Positions 50,719-59,062 of a stretch of DNA of 64,000 nucleotides are shown one piece after another. Each line of letters starts with the position of its first letter. Positions within the stretch are counted from its first letter, which is position 1. The position numbers and the translations under genes are program-made. The DNA is from an uncultured Muribaculaceae bacterium (lineage in GTDB: Bacteria; Bacteroidota; Bacteroidia; Bacteroidales; Muribaculaceae): the NCBI GenBank assembly GCA_910586975.1, contig CAJUKX010000011.1, positions 1 to 64,000 of the forward strand, in the 5' to 3' direction. The notes beneath the pieces are model-generated. The model saw nothing but the letters and a program-made list of their open reading frames with translations. It was not told where the DNA came from and searched no databases.

Positions 50719-52092
50719 TTATTTATATTCTGAGAATCCGCCACCGAGAGCTTTGTAGAGTGTGATGAGCGATGACAGGGCATTGCCTCGCGCCACCACC
50801 GCCGAATTGGCGTAGTTAAGGAAATTCTGTTCTGCCGTAGCCACGTCGGAATATGGAGCGAGTCCCTGGCGGTAAAGGTCAAGCTCAAGGTTCAGGAATT
50901 CGCGGGCGTTATCAACCGCCTGATCATATTCGTTTATGGTTTTTACATTATTTATGTATGAGTTAACGGCATTGTTCACCTCGTTGTAGGCATTCATCAC
51001 TGTATAGTTGTAATTAGCCATCTGGACCTCCATTTCATCGCGGGCGGCGGCCACCTTGGCGTTGCGGGCCATGCCGTCGAATATAGTCCAGCTGAGAGTG
51101 GGAGCTATTGAATAGCTGAAGCCCGACTTGTTGAAGGTGTCGTTCAGTTTAGGGCCGGCAAATCCTATAGAGCCGTTAATCGACAGCGTGGGCAGAAAGT
51201 CTTTCTTGGCTATACCCACAGCTGCGGCTGCGGCAGCGAGATTCTGCTCGGCGGCAATTATATCGGGGCGACGGCGCAGCAGCTCGCCGGGCATTCCGGT
51301 GGCTACAATCTGACGATAGTCGGGAAGGTCGCTGTGCGAGTCGAGCAGAGCATTGATTTCTTCGGGATAACGGGCTACGAGCAATGCCAGCGAGCTCTTG
51401 GCAGTGACGATGGATGTGCGCAGCGCCGGAATGGTGGCACGGGTACTGTGCAATATGGCCATAGACTGGTCAACCTGTGGCTTGGCACCCAGTCCACATT
51501 CGTATCGGTTGAGCACAATGTTGGAAATGGAATCTTGAGCCACGGCATGTTCCTGAGCCACGGCAAGTTCAGCTTCCCACACGCGCAGTTGTACATAAGT
51601 GCTTGCTATCTCGCCGGCCATGCTCACCATAGCACCTACCCACTCGGCCCTTGAGGCCCGGTATTGGGCACGGCTCTGTTTAACGGCCGAGGTAATTTTG
51701 CCGAAAATATCAATCTCCCAACTCATGCTTGCGCCGGCCGACCACCGGTTTGAATTTACCTGCTGCGCGTGGCTGCGGGTATAACCGGCATCTATGCCTA
51801 TATTGGGATAATAGGCCGACTTGGCCACCGTCATCTGGCGCGCGGCTGCATCCATGCGCTTGGCGGCCATATCGAGGTCGAAGTTGGCCTGCTCGCCCAT
51901 ACATATAAGCGAATCGAGCACAGGATCGTCAAACATCAGCCACCAGCGGTCTTCAGATGGCAATGGCTGGGTGGCATCGGACGTATAAGTCCAGCTGTCG
52001 GGCAGGGGGCGTTCGAGTGCCATGGGGCTTTTGCCCATGGCAGACAGTACCGGCAGCAATAAAGCAAGAGTTGTAAAAAAGTATCTGACCAT
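50719..52092 (-). CDS. Outer-membrane efflux channel (NodT/OprM type)
   Basis: About 457 residues. The ATG at 52092 starts a signal peptide (MVRYFFTTLALLLPVLSAMG); a TTG 12 codons upstream would add a non-signal tail. The product has two OEP repeats of paired strands and long helices (DMAAKRMDAAARQM near 75 and LRRRPDIIAAEQNLAAAAAA near 262), as in trimeric TolC-like channels. First gene of the operon, followed by the adaptor after 14 bp. A 10-bp inverted repeat overlaps its start codon. Confidence 0.93.
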   Translation of the reverse strand: MVRYFFTTLALLLPVLSAMGKSPMALERPLPDSWTYTSDATQPLPSEDRWWLMFDDPVLDSLICMGEQANFDLDMAAKRMDAAARQMTVAKSAYYPNIGIDAGYTRSHAQQVNSNRWSAGASMSWEIDIFGKITSAVKQSRAQYRASRAEWVGAMVSMAGEIASTYVQLRVWEAELAVAQEHAVAQDSISNIVLNRYECGLGAKPQVDQSMAILHSTRATIPALRTSIVTAKSSLALLVARYPEEINALLDSHSDLPDYRQIVATGMPGELLRRRPDIIAAEQNLAAAAAAVGIAKKDFLPTLSINGSIGFAGPKLNDTFNKSGFSYSIAPTLSWTIFDGMARNAKVAAARDEMEVQMANYNYTVMNAYNEVNNAVNSYINNVKTINEYDQAVDNAREFLNLELDLYRQGLAPYSDVATAEQNFLNYANSAVVARGNALSSLITLYKALGGGFSEYK

Positions 52093-52135
52093 AAAAATTG
52101 AAACGTGTGTGTTTGGAATCCGTTCCAATTTTTAT
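52091..52135 (-). promoter_or_regulatory. Inverted repeat overlapping the efflux-operon start codon
   Basis: ATAAAAATTG (52091-52100) and CAATTTTTAT (52126-52135) are perfect 10-bp complements with a 25-nt loop. In the mRNA the 3' arm runs into the AUG, so folding would bury the start codon; alternatively it is a DNA operator. A second small palindrome, TTGGAATCCGTTCCAA (52113-52128), lies partly in the loop. Effect on expression is inferred. Confidence 0.45.
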
Positions 52136-52162
52136 AACCGAGAATACGAGCAAAATGTTTTG

Positions 52163-53425
52163 TTAAATCGGTTCGGTATAATAGAGTATGATCTCGCGTA
52201 TGGCATCTTGACACACCTTGCAGAAGTGCGGGGCGGTGTTGGTGCGCATGCGGCAGTCGGGACTTCCTCTCCACACACCTTTAGTCCGATAACCGGCGCC
52301 CTCGATCAGTGTGGCCTTGCCTTCATCCACGAGGTCTTGCCACTTTGAGCCGAAGTCAACACGTGTGGTGATATTAGGCTCCCACGGCTCTACATCGAGC
52401 GGATAAGTACCCTCCATTATATCGTTTTCATAGTAATATTCATCGGCCAGGCCGGCAAAGCTGTGGCCGAATTCATGCACAACCACTTCCCTGAACAGCT
52501 CGTTGTCGGCAGCCGTCAAGGTGTAGAAATTGAATATGCCGCCACCGCCGTATTCCTCGGTATTGGCCAGTACTATGATGTGCCGGGCCGGGGTTGATAT
52601 TATGGCATCATAGAGGTCGTGGACATTTGAGGTGGTGAGGTAGCGGTCAGAGTAAAAAGTGGAGAAATGCGACCCGAAGGGAGTCTCGGCCCAGCGTCCC
52701 TGAGCGGGTATGCTCACTCCGCTCTCGCGTCCGGCGCTCTCTACGGCAATGAAGTCAAATCGTTCTGACATCGACGCAAATGGCTCGTGGTCAAATATGG
52801 CATCCACAGCCTCGCGTGCCCTCTGATTAAACTTGGGCATCTCGGCGGCTGTATAACCCTCGGCAAGGATGGCGACGGTGATTTTGGCCGAATCCGGATA
52901 ATCGCCCCTGTACACATAGCTGTGGGGCATGGGTTTGCGTGCGGTATAGTCGGCTATGAGTATGTCGGCCGGGTCTACTCGCAGTCGGGCATTGGCCACA
53001 CATACGCGGCGGTTGTCGCGCAGATTAACCGTTATGTCGACGCTGTCGCGCGGAAACGGCACAAGAACCGTACCTTCCATGGCGCGCGGACCGGAATAGT
53101 CTTCAGATACGAGCCATTCCTGAAACAAGGTGGAGAATGAGTTGCTGTACAGCGTGTCGCCCGACATGGATGTGAGTATCACATCGGCCGCACCTTCCCT
53201 GAGGGGTTTGTCGAGGTTTACCTTTCGGCCGCCCCACCCTTTGTATTTGGAAAGTGATGTGAACGATATACCGGGCGCCGCGGCACTGCCGCATGAGCCT
53301 GTGAACACAAAGTCTACCCGCAAAGTAGAGTCTGCGAATGCCGAAGCAAACGATGTATCGCCTGCCTGCATGTTAATGCTGCAGCCCATAGCCACTATGA
53401 GTGGGGCCACCTTGCTGATTTTCAT
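52163..53425 (-). CDS. M64-family (IgA peptidase-like) metallopeptidase
   Basis: A 420-residue secreted zinc peptidase. The ATG at 53425 is used; a GTG one codon upstream is unlikely. An N-terminal signal (to about residue 20) and a beta-sandwich domain (25-160) precede the catalytic part, with HEFGHSFAGLADEYYY near 308: His, His and Asp as zinc ligands and Glu as base. This pattern defines M64, named from Clostridium ramosum IgA peptidase; most relatives have no known target, so IgA cleavage is not implied. Coupled to lrp through TGATG. Confidence 0.9.
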   Translation of the reverse strand: MKISKVAPLIVAMGCSINMQAGDTSFASAFADSTLRVDFVFTGSCGSAAAPGISFTSLSKYKGWGGRKVNLDKPLREGAADVILTSMSGDTLYSNSFSTLFQEWLVSEDYSGPRAMEGTVLVPFPRDSVDITVNLRDNRRVCVANARLRVDPADILIADYTARKPMPHSYVYRGDYPDSAKITVAILAEGYTAAEMPKFNQRAREAVDAIFDHEPFASMSERFDFIAVESAGRESGVSIPAQGRWAETPFGSHFSTFYSDRYLTTSNVHDLYDAIISTPARHIIVLANTEEYGGGGIFNFYTLTAADNELFREVVVHEFGHSFAGLADEYYYENDIMEGTYPLDVEPWEPNITTRVDFGSKWQDLVDEGKATLIEGAGYRTKGVWRGSPDCRMRTNTAPHFCKVCQDAIREIILYYTEPI

Positions 53426-53895
53426 CACTTACTGTTGTCTACAATAGGCATGGGGCGCTTGAATACCTGCTTGAACGAGATGAGGGTTTCGGTGCGTGCC
53501 ACACCAAGAGCCTGAATCTGGTTCTGGAGTATATCGAGCAGGTGGTCGTTGTTGCGGGCAAAAAGTTTGATAAATATGTCATACTGCCCGGTGGTGAAGT
53601 GACACTCGATGATTTCGGGAATCTGCTTGAGTGTTTCCACTACCGACTTGAACTGGGCGGGGTCGTTGAGGAAAATACCTACGTATGCGCAAGTCTCATA
53701 TCCTATGGCTTCGGGATTGATGAGGCTTTCGGCACCGGTGATTACACCGCTGGCATACATACGCTGAATGCGCTGATGGATTGCCGCTCCCGATACGCCG
53801 CATTCGCGGGCTATTTCGAGATATGGCTTTCGGGCATTACCTGATAACAGTCTGAGGATATTCAGGTCTAATGTGTCAAATGAGGGTCGATGCAT
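53425..53895 (-). CDS. Lrp/AsnC-family transcriptional regulator
   Basis: A 156-residue regulator with an N-terminal helix-turn-helix (DTLDLNILRLLSGNARKPYL, then GVSGAAIHQRIQRM) and a C-terminal RAM domain (about 68-140, YVGIFLNDPAQF ... EIIECHFTTGQYDIFIK), the ligand-binding octamer module. The effector is probably an amino acid. It lies upstream of and translationally coupled to the M64 peptidase, which it may control. Two direct repeats lie 54-89 bases upstream of its start. Confidence 0.93.
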   Translation of the reverse strand: MHRPSFDTLDLNILRLLSGNARKPYLEIARECGVSGAAIHQRIQRMYASGVITGAESLINPEAIGYETCAYVGIFLNDPAQFKSVVETLKQIPEIIECHFTTGQYDIFIKLFARNNDHLLDILQNQIQALGVARTETLISFKQVFKRPMPIVDNSK

Positions 53896-53948
53896 GAATT
53901 TGATTTTTAGATTTATAATACGGCCGCTGCCGCTAATACTTTAAATTG

Positions 53949-53984
53949 GTGATGAAATTCGTTTTTATATCTTGTGATGAAATT
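53949..53984 (-). repeat. Two direct repeats upstream of the lrp gene
   Basis: GTGATGAAATT occurs at 53949-53959 and 53974-53984, 25 bp apart, in the 106-bp space between lrp and the upstream glycosyltransferase stop. Possible autoregulatory sites; no promoter box is clear here. Confidence 0.35.
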
Positions 53985-54001
53985 ATTGATGATGTATTTG
54001 T

Positions 54002-55174
54002 CTACTCCCAGGTGTATCGCTTACCGTGTTTGAAGATTGAACGCAGCCCGCGTTTGAACTTGCGAACGGGCCGGAAGAATGCCAGAAACGGCAGTGTAAG
54101 CAGCAACCGCCGGCCATGAAGCACTTTTACGGCCACTGTCCATATAAGCCCGGTAAGATACCATAGTATCAGCACTGCGGCCGACATGGCCCATGCACAG
54201 GTGTTGTACGGTGACAGAATACCCACTGCAAGGGCAAATATGGGAGCGAGAAAATAACTTGTGAACGCCACTCCGCCCAGCAAGCGCGGACGGTGTGGTA
54301 TGAATCGGCTGGTGAAGCTGCGGCGAGCTTTCTCGTCGCTGAATGCACGGGGCGAATTGGCTCCCGGTACATAAACAAGCGATTCAGGCGATAGTTCAAC
54401 CACGGTATTGGTGCCGTTGGTGATTTCGCTTACAAATATGTCGTCGTCGCCATTACGGAGATTAAGATGACGCGAGAATCCTTTGTTACGGAAAAAGAGT
54501 TCACGGCGGTAGGCCAGATTGTGCTCGGTGCCTCGCCAGGGATGGCGGCGTATAGCCGGACTGACCCATGCGGCCGAATCGGCCACAAAATCAAATGAAC
54601 GGGCACGTGCGCCCATGGCCCTGTCGTCGTAGGGCGGCGCAGCTGCAAAGCCCAGCACTACCTCTGTGGATGTATCGCTGCTGAAGTGGCGTGTCATACT
54701 GCGTAGCCACAGCGGCGAGTCTATCTCAGAGCCTGCAGTGGTAAGCACTATCACCGGCATTCTGGTAGCCTTTATACCAAGGGTGATGGCAAGCTTCTTG
54801 CGGCTGAGATTGCGCACCCCGTCGGGTGTGCAGGTGAGGTAAAGATTGCGATGAGTGAGCTGCATGGTGCTTACAACATCGGTAACCGCAGCCGATTCGC
54901 CCTCGTTAACCACCACTACCTCAAACCGGCCCGGGTAGTCCTGAGCGAAAATCTGAGGCAGCAGAGTGGCAAGCCCCGAGTCGTCGTCGTGCGAATATAC
55001 TATCACGGCAACGTCTTCGAGCGCCCCGGCTGTGTCGCCTTCGTCATCCGACTTGCGGTGGCGGCGCAACGGCAGCACTCTTATCATAAAAGTGACAAAC
55101 GAAATCACCACAGCCAGTAGTCCCAGCTGCAGCAATGTCCATTGCAAGGAAGATATGTCAAATGCAAAATACAT
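54002..55174 (-). CDS. Membrane-anchored family 2 glycosyltransferase
   Basis: About 390 residues. The ATG at 55174 is preferred over a TTG four codons earlier. A membrane segment (about 10-35) is followed by a GT-A domain: VIVYSHDDDSGL (near 57), FAQDYPGRFEVVVVNEG (about 78-94), VLTTAGSEIDSP near 143 in place of a strict DxD, and NGDDDIFVSE near 245. Three C-terminal hydrophobic segments (about 300-375) and a basic tail end the protein. Sugar donor and acceptor unknown. Monocistronic, with TAATTTTG 121 bases upstream. Confidence 0.88.
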   Translation of the reverse strand: MYFAFDISSLQWTLLQLGLLAVVISFVTFMIRVLPLRRHRKSDDEGDTAGALEDVAVIVYSHDDDSGLATLLPQIFAQDYPGRFEVVVVNEGESAAVTDVVSTMQLTHRNLYLTCTPDGVRNLSRKKLAITLGIKATRMPVIVLTTAGSEIDSPLWLRSMTRHFSSDTSTEVVLGFAAAPPYDDRAMGARARSFDFVADSAAWVSPAIRRHPWRGTEHNLAYRRELFFRNKGFSRHLNLRNGDDDIFVSEITNGTNTVVELSPESLVYVPGANSPRAFSDEKARRSFTSRFIPHRPRLLGGVAFTSYFLAPIFALAVGILSPYNTCAWAMSAAVLILWYLTGLIWTVAVKVLHGRRLLLTLPFLAFFRPVRKFKRGLRSIFKHGKRYTWE

Positions 55175-55294
55175 CCTAAAAGTCAATCGTTACTTCTTTC
55201 CCTCATGTATACATCAAATGGATGACAATACACACTCGTTTTAAATTTTTGTTGCTCTGAAGCACACAAATTCAGAAATCATTCAGAATTGTTG

Positions 55295-55302
55295 CAAAAT
55301 TA
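55295..55302 (-). promoter_or_regulatory. -7 box for the glycosyltransferase
   Basis: CAAAATTA on the plus strand reads TAATTTTG on the minus strand, an exact TAnnTTTG. It lies 121 bases before the ATG, so a long leader is implied. Confidence 0.45.
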
Positions 55303-55330
55303 CAAAAAAAATGTTTTTTCCAATAAAAAA

Positions 55331-55362
55331 TTTGCAGTTTTAATAAAAAAATAATAATTTTG
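55331..55362 (+). promoter_or_regulatory. Promoter of the ABC transporter operon
   Basis: -33 TTTG at 55331-55334, a 20-nt spacer and -7 TAATTTTG at 55355-55362. It lies 41 bases before the 18-codon peptide gene and 111 bases before the ATPase gene. Both elements match the consensus. Confidence 0.7.
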
Positions 55363-55402
55363 CGGTGTGTTACTGATGTACAACACCTAAACAATTATAA
55401 CT

Positions 55403-55459
55403 ATGAAGGCATTCTTACTCTCCTTATTGATGGTTCTCCTCTGTATCATTATCCTCTAA
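55403..55459 (+). CDS. 18-residue hydrophobic membrane peptide
   Basis: ATG at 55403 and TAA at 55457-55459 encode MKAFLLSLLMVLLCIIIL: one lysine followed by an almost wholly aliphatic stretch, long enough for a single membrane helix. It sits between a good promoter and the ATPase gene, whose ATG is 13 bases beyond the stop. It may be a small transporter subunit, a toxin-like or regulatory peptide, or a leader peptide. No homologue is recognised and chance cannot be excluded. Confidence 0.45.
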   Translation: MKAFLLSLLMVLLCIIIL

Positions 55460-55472
55460 AGATAACACCACC

Positions 55473-56318
55473 ATGCTCAATATCAACAATGTAAGTTTCT
55501 ACTACCGCAAAGGCTTCATGGCGGTTGATGATGCCTGTGCAGACATAGGCAGCGGCATATATCTGCTGTTAGGCGAAAACGGAGCCGGAAAAACCACTCT
55601 GCTCCATCTCATATCAGGATTGCTGTTCCCCAAAAGCGGCAGCTGCTCGCTCGACGAGGTTGATACATCGCTGCGCAGTCCATATACCACCGAGCGCATT
55701 TTCTTTGTGGCCGATGATTTTGACTGCCCATTTGCCACCATCAATGAGCTTGCCCGCAGGCACGGGCTGTTCTACCCCACATTCAACTATGAGATGATGC
55801 GCGCCAATCTGGCCGACTACGGAATGGATGGATCAGAGAAACTGCGCGCAATGTCGCTGGGCACACGACGCAAGGCTTTCATTGCCTACTCGCTGGCCTT
55901 GGGCGTGGACTACCTTCTGCTCGACGAACCCACCAACGGCATGGATATAAGCTCCAAGAAGATAATGCTGAAGCAGATAGGCCGGTGCGTGAGCGACGAT
56001 CAGTGCATTATTATATCCACCCACAACGTACACGACCTGCAAACCATGTTTGACCACCTGATGCTGATGCGCCGGGGACGGCTGCGCATCTCCATGCCGG
56101 TGGCCGACATACTGGAGCGGGCTGCATTTGTAAGCAGCCCCTCGCCCGTACCCGGAGCCATATTCCAGGAACCCGAGGGCGGACGCTTCAAGGCTATCAT
56201 ACCCAACGAACAGCACATCGACACCGATATCGACTATCCGCTGTTCTACTCGGCCATGATGTCGGAGGCCGGCGACTCATTTATCGAATTTCTAACTTCC
56301 AAAAACATACAGCTATGA
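55473..56318 (+). CDS. ABC transporter ATP-binding protein (YtrB-like)
   Basis: A 281-residue ATPase. Walker A is GENGAGKTT at 34-42, the signature is MSLGTRRK at 127-134 (LSLG-type, with Thr-Arg replacing the usual GQ), and Walker B is YLLLDEPTNGMD at 147-158, with switch His in ISTHNVHDL near 183. The order ATPase, permease, GntR regulator resembles the Bacillus Ytr and related cell-envelope stress loci, although the regulator gene is last here. Its stop overlaps the permease start by four bases. Confidence 0.9.
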   Translation: MLNINNVSFYYRKGFMAVDDACADIGSGIYLLLGENGAGKTTLLHLISGLLFPKSGSCSLDEVDTSLRSPYTTERIFFVADDFDCPFATINELARRHGLFYPTFNYEMMRANLADYGMDGSEKLRAMSLGTRRKAFIAYSLALGVDYLLLDEPTNGMDISSKKIMLKQIGRCVSDDQCIIISTHNVHDLQTMFDHLMLMRRGRLRISMPVADILERAAFVSSPSPVPGAIFQEPEGGRFKAIIPNEQHIDTDIDYPLFYSAMMSEAGDSFIEFLTSKNIQL

Positions 56319-57133
56319 GGACAGCTGCCACCAAGACATTCTCATTCAGCCGCTTAGACCAGGTGTGGTCGTTCTACGCGCCATGCACCACACGCTACCT
56401 TATGTGGGCGGCCATAGCCACAGTGGTATCATACCTTATGTATCTGCTGGCCGACAAAACCGACGTAATAGGCATGATGTCAATATCGGGCACCCTGCTG
56501 GGCGCTTTTGCCTACATGGCGCCCACGGCATTCACCTTTGTACGCAACCGCTCGCTGGTGTGCCAGCTGCCGGCCACAGCCGCCGAGCAATTCACCTTCA
56601 TGCTGCTGTTCAGCTACGTAGCCGTACCGCTCACCATGGCAGCGATATGGCTGTCGCTCGAAGGAATAAGCGGGCTGTGCGGATACGACAACTCCATGTT
56701 TGCCACCATGCAGAGGCTATATGCATCTGAACTGGATGCTGCACACATGGGCATTTTCAATGATTTCTACAATTTGTTGATGAAACGTACCCGCTGGTTA
56801 CAGTATCTGAGCTGGGCCATGTCGACTGCCGTAGTGCTGCTGATAGTCATAGCTACCGAGAAACAACGCTTCATGAAAGCCGTTGCCGGCGTAATAGTGG
56901 CGGGTGTTGCCGTAGGCATAGTAAGCGGTGTGTTTATGATTGTAAGAATGGTGGACTTCTTCTCGTCTGCAGAATTTGCCCGAGCATCCGAGGAAGATAT
57001 AATGCCGGTAATAACCAATGTATTGATGAACGGCGTTAACGACATAGCAAACTTCTCGCTGTGTGTTGTACCTGCAATCATCATTATATGCCTGTACTTG
57101 TCGTGGCGTAAATTCAAAAGCTTTCAGATGTAA
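56315..57133 (+). CDS. ABC transporter permease, ABC-2-like
   Basis: A 272-residue membrane protein with six hydrophobic segments (about 30-47, 55-75, 90-115, 155-180, 188-212, 245-265). No family signature is sharp, but the position behind a YtrB-like ATPase with overlapping ATGA and the overall layout fit an ABC-2-type export permease. Substrate unknown. It shares TAATG with the following regulator gene. Confidence 0.8.
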   Translation: MRTAATKTFSFSRLDQVWSFYAPCTTRYLMWAAIATVVSYLMYLLADKTDVIGMMSISGTLLGAFAYMAPTAFTFVRNRSLVCQLPATAAEQFTFMLLFSYVAVPLTMAAIWLSLEGISGLCGYDNSMFATMQRLYASELDAAHMGIFNDFYNLLMKRTRWLQYLSWAMSTAVVLLIVIATEKQRFMKAVAGVIVAGVAVGIVSGVFMIVRMVDFFSSAEFARASEEDIMPVITNVLMNGVNDIANFSLCVVPAIIIICLYLSWRKFKSFQM

Positions 57134-57492
57134 TGGATTTTCACGCAGAGAAACCGATATATCAGCAGATTGTAGACTACGCGTTTGCCAAGATACTGAG
57201 CGGCGAGTGGCCCGAGGGCAAACGCATACCCTCGGTGCGCGAACTCGCGGCGCTGATGTGTGTAAACACCCACACCATACTCAAGGCATACGATTATCTG
57301 CAACTGCTCGACATAATAATGGTAAAACGAGGCATGGGATATTATCTGGCCGAAAACGCCCATGCCAAAGTGAACGAATCGCGCCGCAAGACATTCCTGT
57401 CGACCACAGCCCCGGCTTTCTTCCGCGAAATGAAGCTGCTCGGGCTTACGGTAGAGGAGGTCCTTGCCGCCGCAGACTTGGAGGGTGTTTGA
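57133..57492 (+). CDS. GntR-family regulator, YtrA subfamily
   Basis: A 119-residue repressor-type protein: a winged helix-turn-helix at about 8-76 (PIYQQIVDYAFAKILSGEW, IPSVRELAALMCVNTHTI) and a short C-terminal helical dimerisation tail (77-119) without an effector-binding domain. This is typical of YtrA regulators, which control the ABC transporter they are transcribed with. It overlaps the permease stop by one base. Confidence 0.93.
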   Translation: MDFHAEKPIYQQIVDYAFAKILSGEWPEGKRIPSVRELAALMCVNTHTILKAYDYLQLLDIIMVKRGMGYYLAENAHAKVNESRRKTFLSTTAPAFFREMKLLGLTVEEVLAAADLEGV

Positions 57493-57610
57493 CAACAACT
57501 GTTAAACTTACTCACTGTTGAATTTTTTTGCAATCTTTCTCTAACTTTTGTCAGTTTCTGTGTGTTAGTATAGAAAAAATATTCTAATCTAACCCTTCAA
57601 CTAACTATTT

Positions 57611-59062
57611 ATGAGAAAGATAATGCTACTGGCCGTTTTAATACTGCTCACGGCCTCCGGAATATGGGCCGACACCCAGTCCGACTTTTCAAAGCATATT
57701 TCCGCGTACAATTCACAAATTGCAGCGCGGCAATATCTACCCGCAGCCAAGTCGATAAGTAAAGCGGCCGAAGCTTGTATTTCTGTTAAAAATTACGAAG
57801 GCGCATTTTCCGTAATAGGAAATATGGATAAGATTTTGGCCTCGCGCAAAGTCACCGCCGATTCTCTTCCCGCAGTTTATTATACTTTGGCCAAGGCCCG
57901 TTTCAACGCTTACCAGACCATGCACAACTCGCAGGCCGCCCAGAATCAGCTCACCAAAATGGCCGCATACGCCAAAGCTGCAGGTTCCAAGGAGTTGATG
58001 AACAGCCTGCTGTACAATTCAGCACAATTCTACTATGCCAACGGCCAGCCGGGTAAGGGCGACCAATGTATATCGAAGCTGATAAGGCAATACGACGGCG
58101 CCCGCGATTATAAGGCAGCCGATGCAGCATATCAGAAGCTTATCAAACAGGCCGTAAGCTCTAACAACGCCACTATGGTTGAGCATACTTATGAGAATTA
58201 TATGAAATGGTCTGACTCTATTGACGCTATCAACGCCGACACCGCGCTTGGCAAGGTAAAGCAGGAATATGCCGCCAGCCAGGAGACGATAGCTCAGAAA
58301 GACAAGACTATAAAGGGCAAGACAGGCCTGATGGCTACTTTCCTCATACTTTTCATCGCCGCACTGGGCGCGCTCGGAGTAGGTGTATGGTTCTACTTCC
58401 GCATCGTGGCCAAGAACCGCCGTCTCCGCGAAAGCGTGGAAGCCGCCAATGAGCAAAGTGCCGCCAAGAGTGCCATTCTGCACAATATGTCGTCGACCGT
58501 TGAGCCTACGCTCGAAAAACTCGATGAGGGCAATCCGGCCGTGCAGAAGCTCAGAGGTTACATGAGGCGCGTTGGCGAATTGTCTGACGTAGGCAACGCC
58601 ACTCCCCGCGAGCCTGAAGAACTGGAAGATGTGAATGTTGAAAAATTCTGTGCCGACCTCATCGACGAGATTCGTCCGATGCTCAAACCGGGTGTATCGG
58701 TTCACCTCGATGCCAACAAGGGCACTGCCCGACTCGATGCCGATGAAGTCAAGAAGATATTGATGCACCTGCTTGAGAACGCCGCCAAGTACACACCGGC
58801 CGACGGCAAGATTTACCTCACTTACAAGAAACGCGGTGCCAAGGTTCATCAGTTCTCTGTAGCCGACTCAGGCCCCGGCATACCCAAGGAACGCCATGCC
58901 ACAATTTTCACCGCATTTTCAAACGGAGTGGTCGACCTCGACTACGGCGACGGACTGGGACTGCCTATCTGCGCACTGCGTGCCGGCAAACTCGGCGGAA
59001 AACTCGAGATTGACAGCGACCGCACCAAAGGCGCTACCTTTATCCTTACTGTCAGAGCTTGA
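57611..59062 (+). CDS. Histidine-kinase-like protein with helical-repeat sensor; phospho-acceptor His missing
   Basis: A 483-residue protein. A signal peptide (1-20) is followed by a helical periplasmic region (22-215, TPR-like pattern), a coiled stretch (215-238), a membrane helix (239-263) and a cytoplasmic kinase half. The ATPase domain keeps N-box ENAAKYTP (389-396), G1 DSGPGIP (419-425) and G2 GDGLGLPI (447-454). The dimerisation box reads AKSAILHNMSSTVEPTL; the usual NMSHEIRTPL histidine is Ser295, though His291 lies four residues earlier. Autophosphorylation by the normal route is therefore doubtful. It converges on the LytTR gene with an 11-bp overlap. Confidence 0.85.
   Translation: MRKIMLLAVLILLTASGIWADTQSDFSKHISAYNSQIAARQYLPAAKSISKAAEACISVKNYEGAFSVIGNMDKILASRKVTADSLPAVYYTLAKARFNAYQTMHNSQAAQNQLTKMAAYAKAAGSKELMNSLLYNSAQFYYANGQPGKGDQCISKLIRQYDGARDYKAADAAYQKLIKQAVSSNNATMVEHTYENYMKWSDSIDAINADTALGKVKQEYAASQETIAQKDKTIKGKTGLMATFLILFIAALGALGVGVWFYFRIVAKNRRLRESVEAANEQSAAKSAILHNMSSTVEPTLEKLDEGNPAVQKLRGYMRRVGELSDVGNATPREPEELEDVNVEKFCADLIDEIRPMLKPGVSVHLDANKGTARLDADEVKKILMHLLENAAKYTPADGKIYLTYKKRGAKVHQFSVADSGPGIPKERHATIFTAFSNGVVDLDYGDGLGLPICALRAGKLGGKLEIDSDRTKGATFILTVRA

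Noticed and set aside
58019..58849. 276-codon frame antisense to the histidine-kinase-like gene
   Set aside because: The sense frame has clear kinase motifs; the antisense product is featureless.
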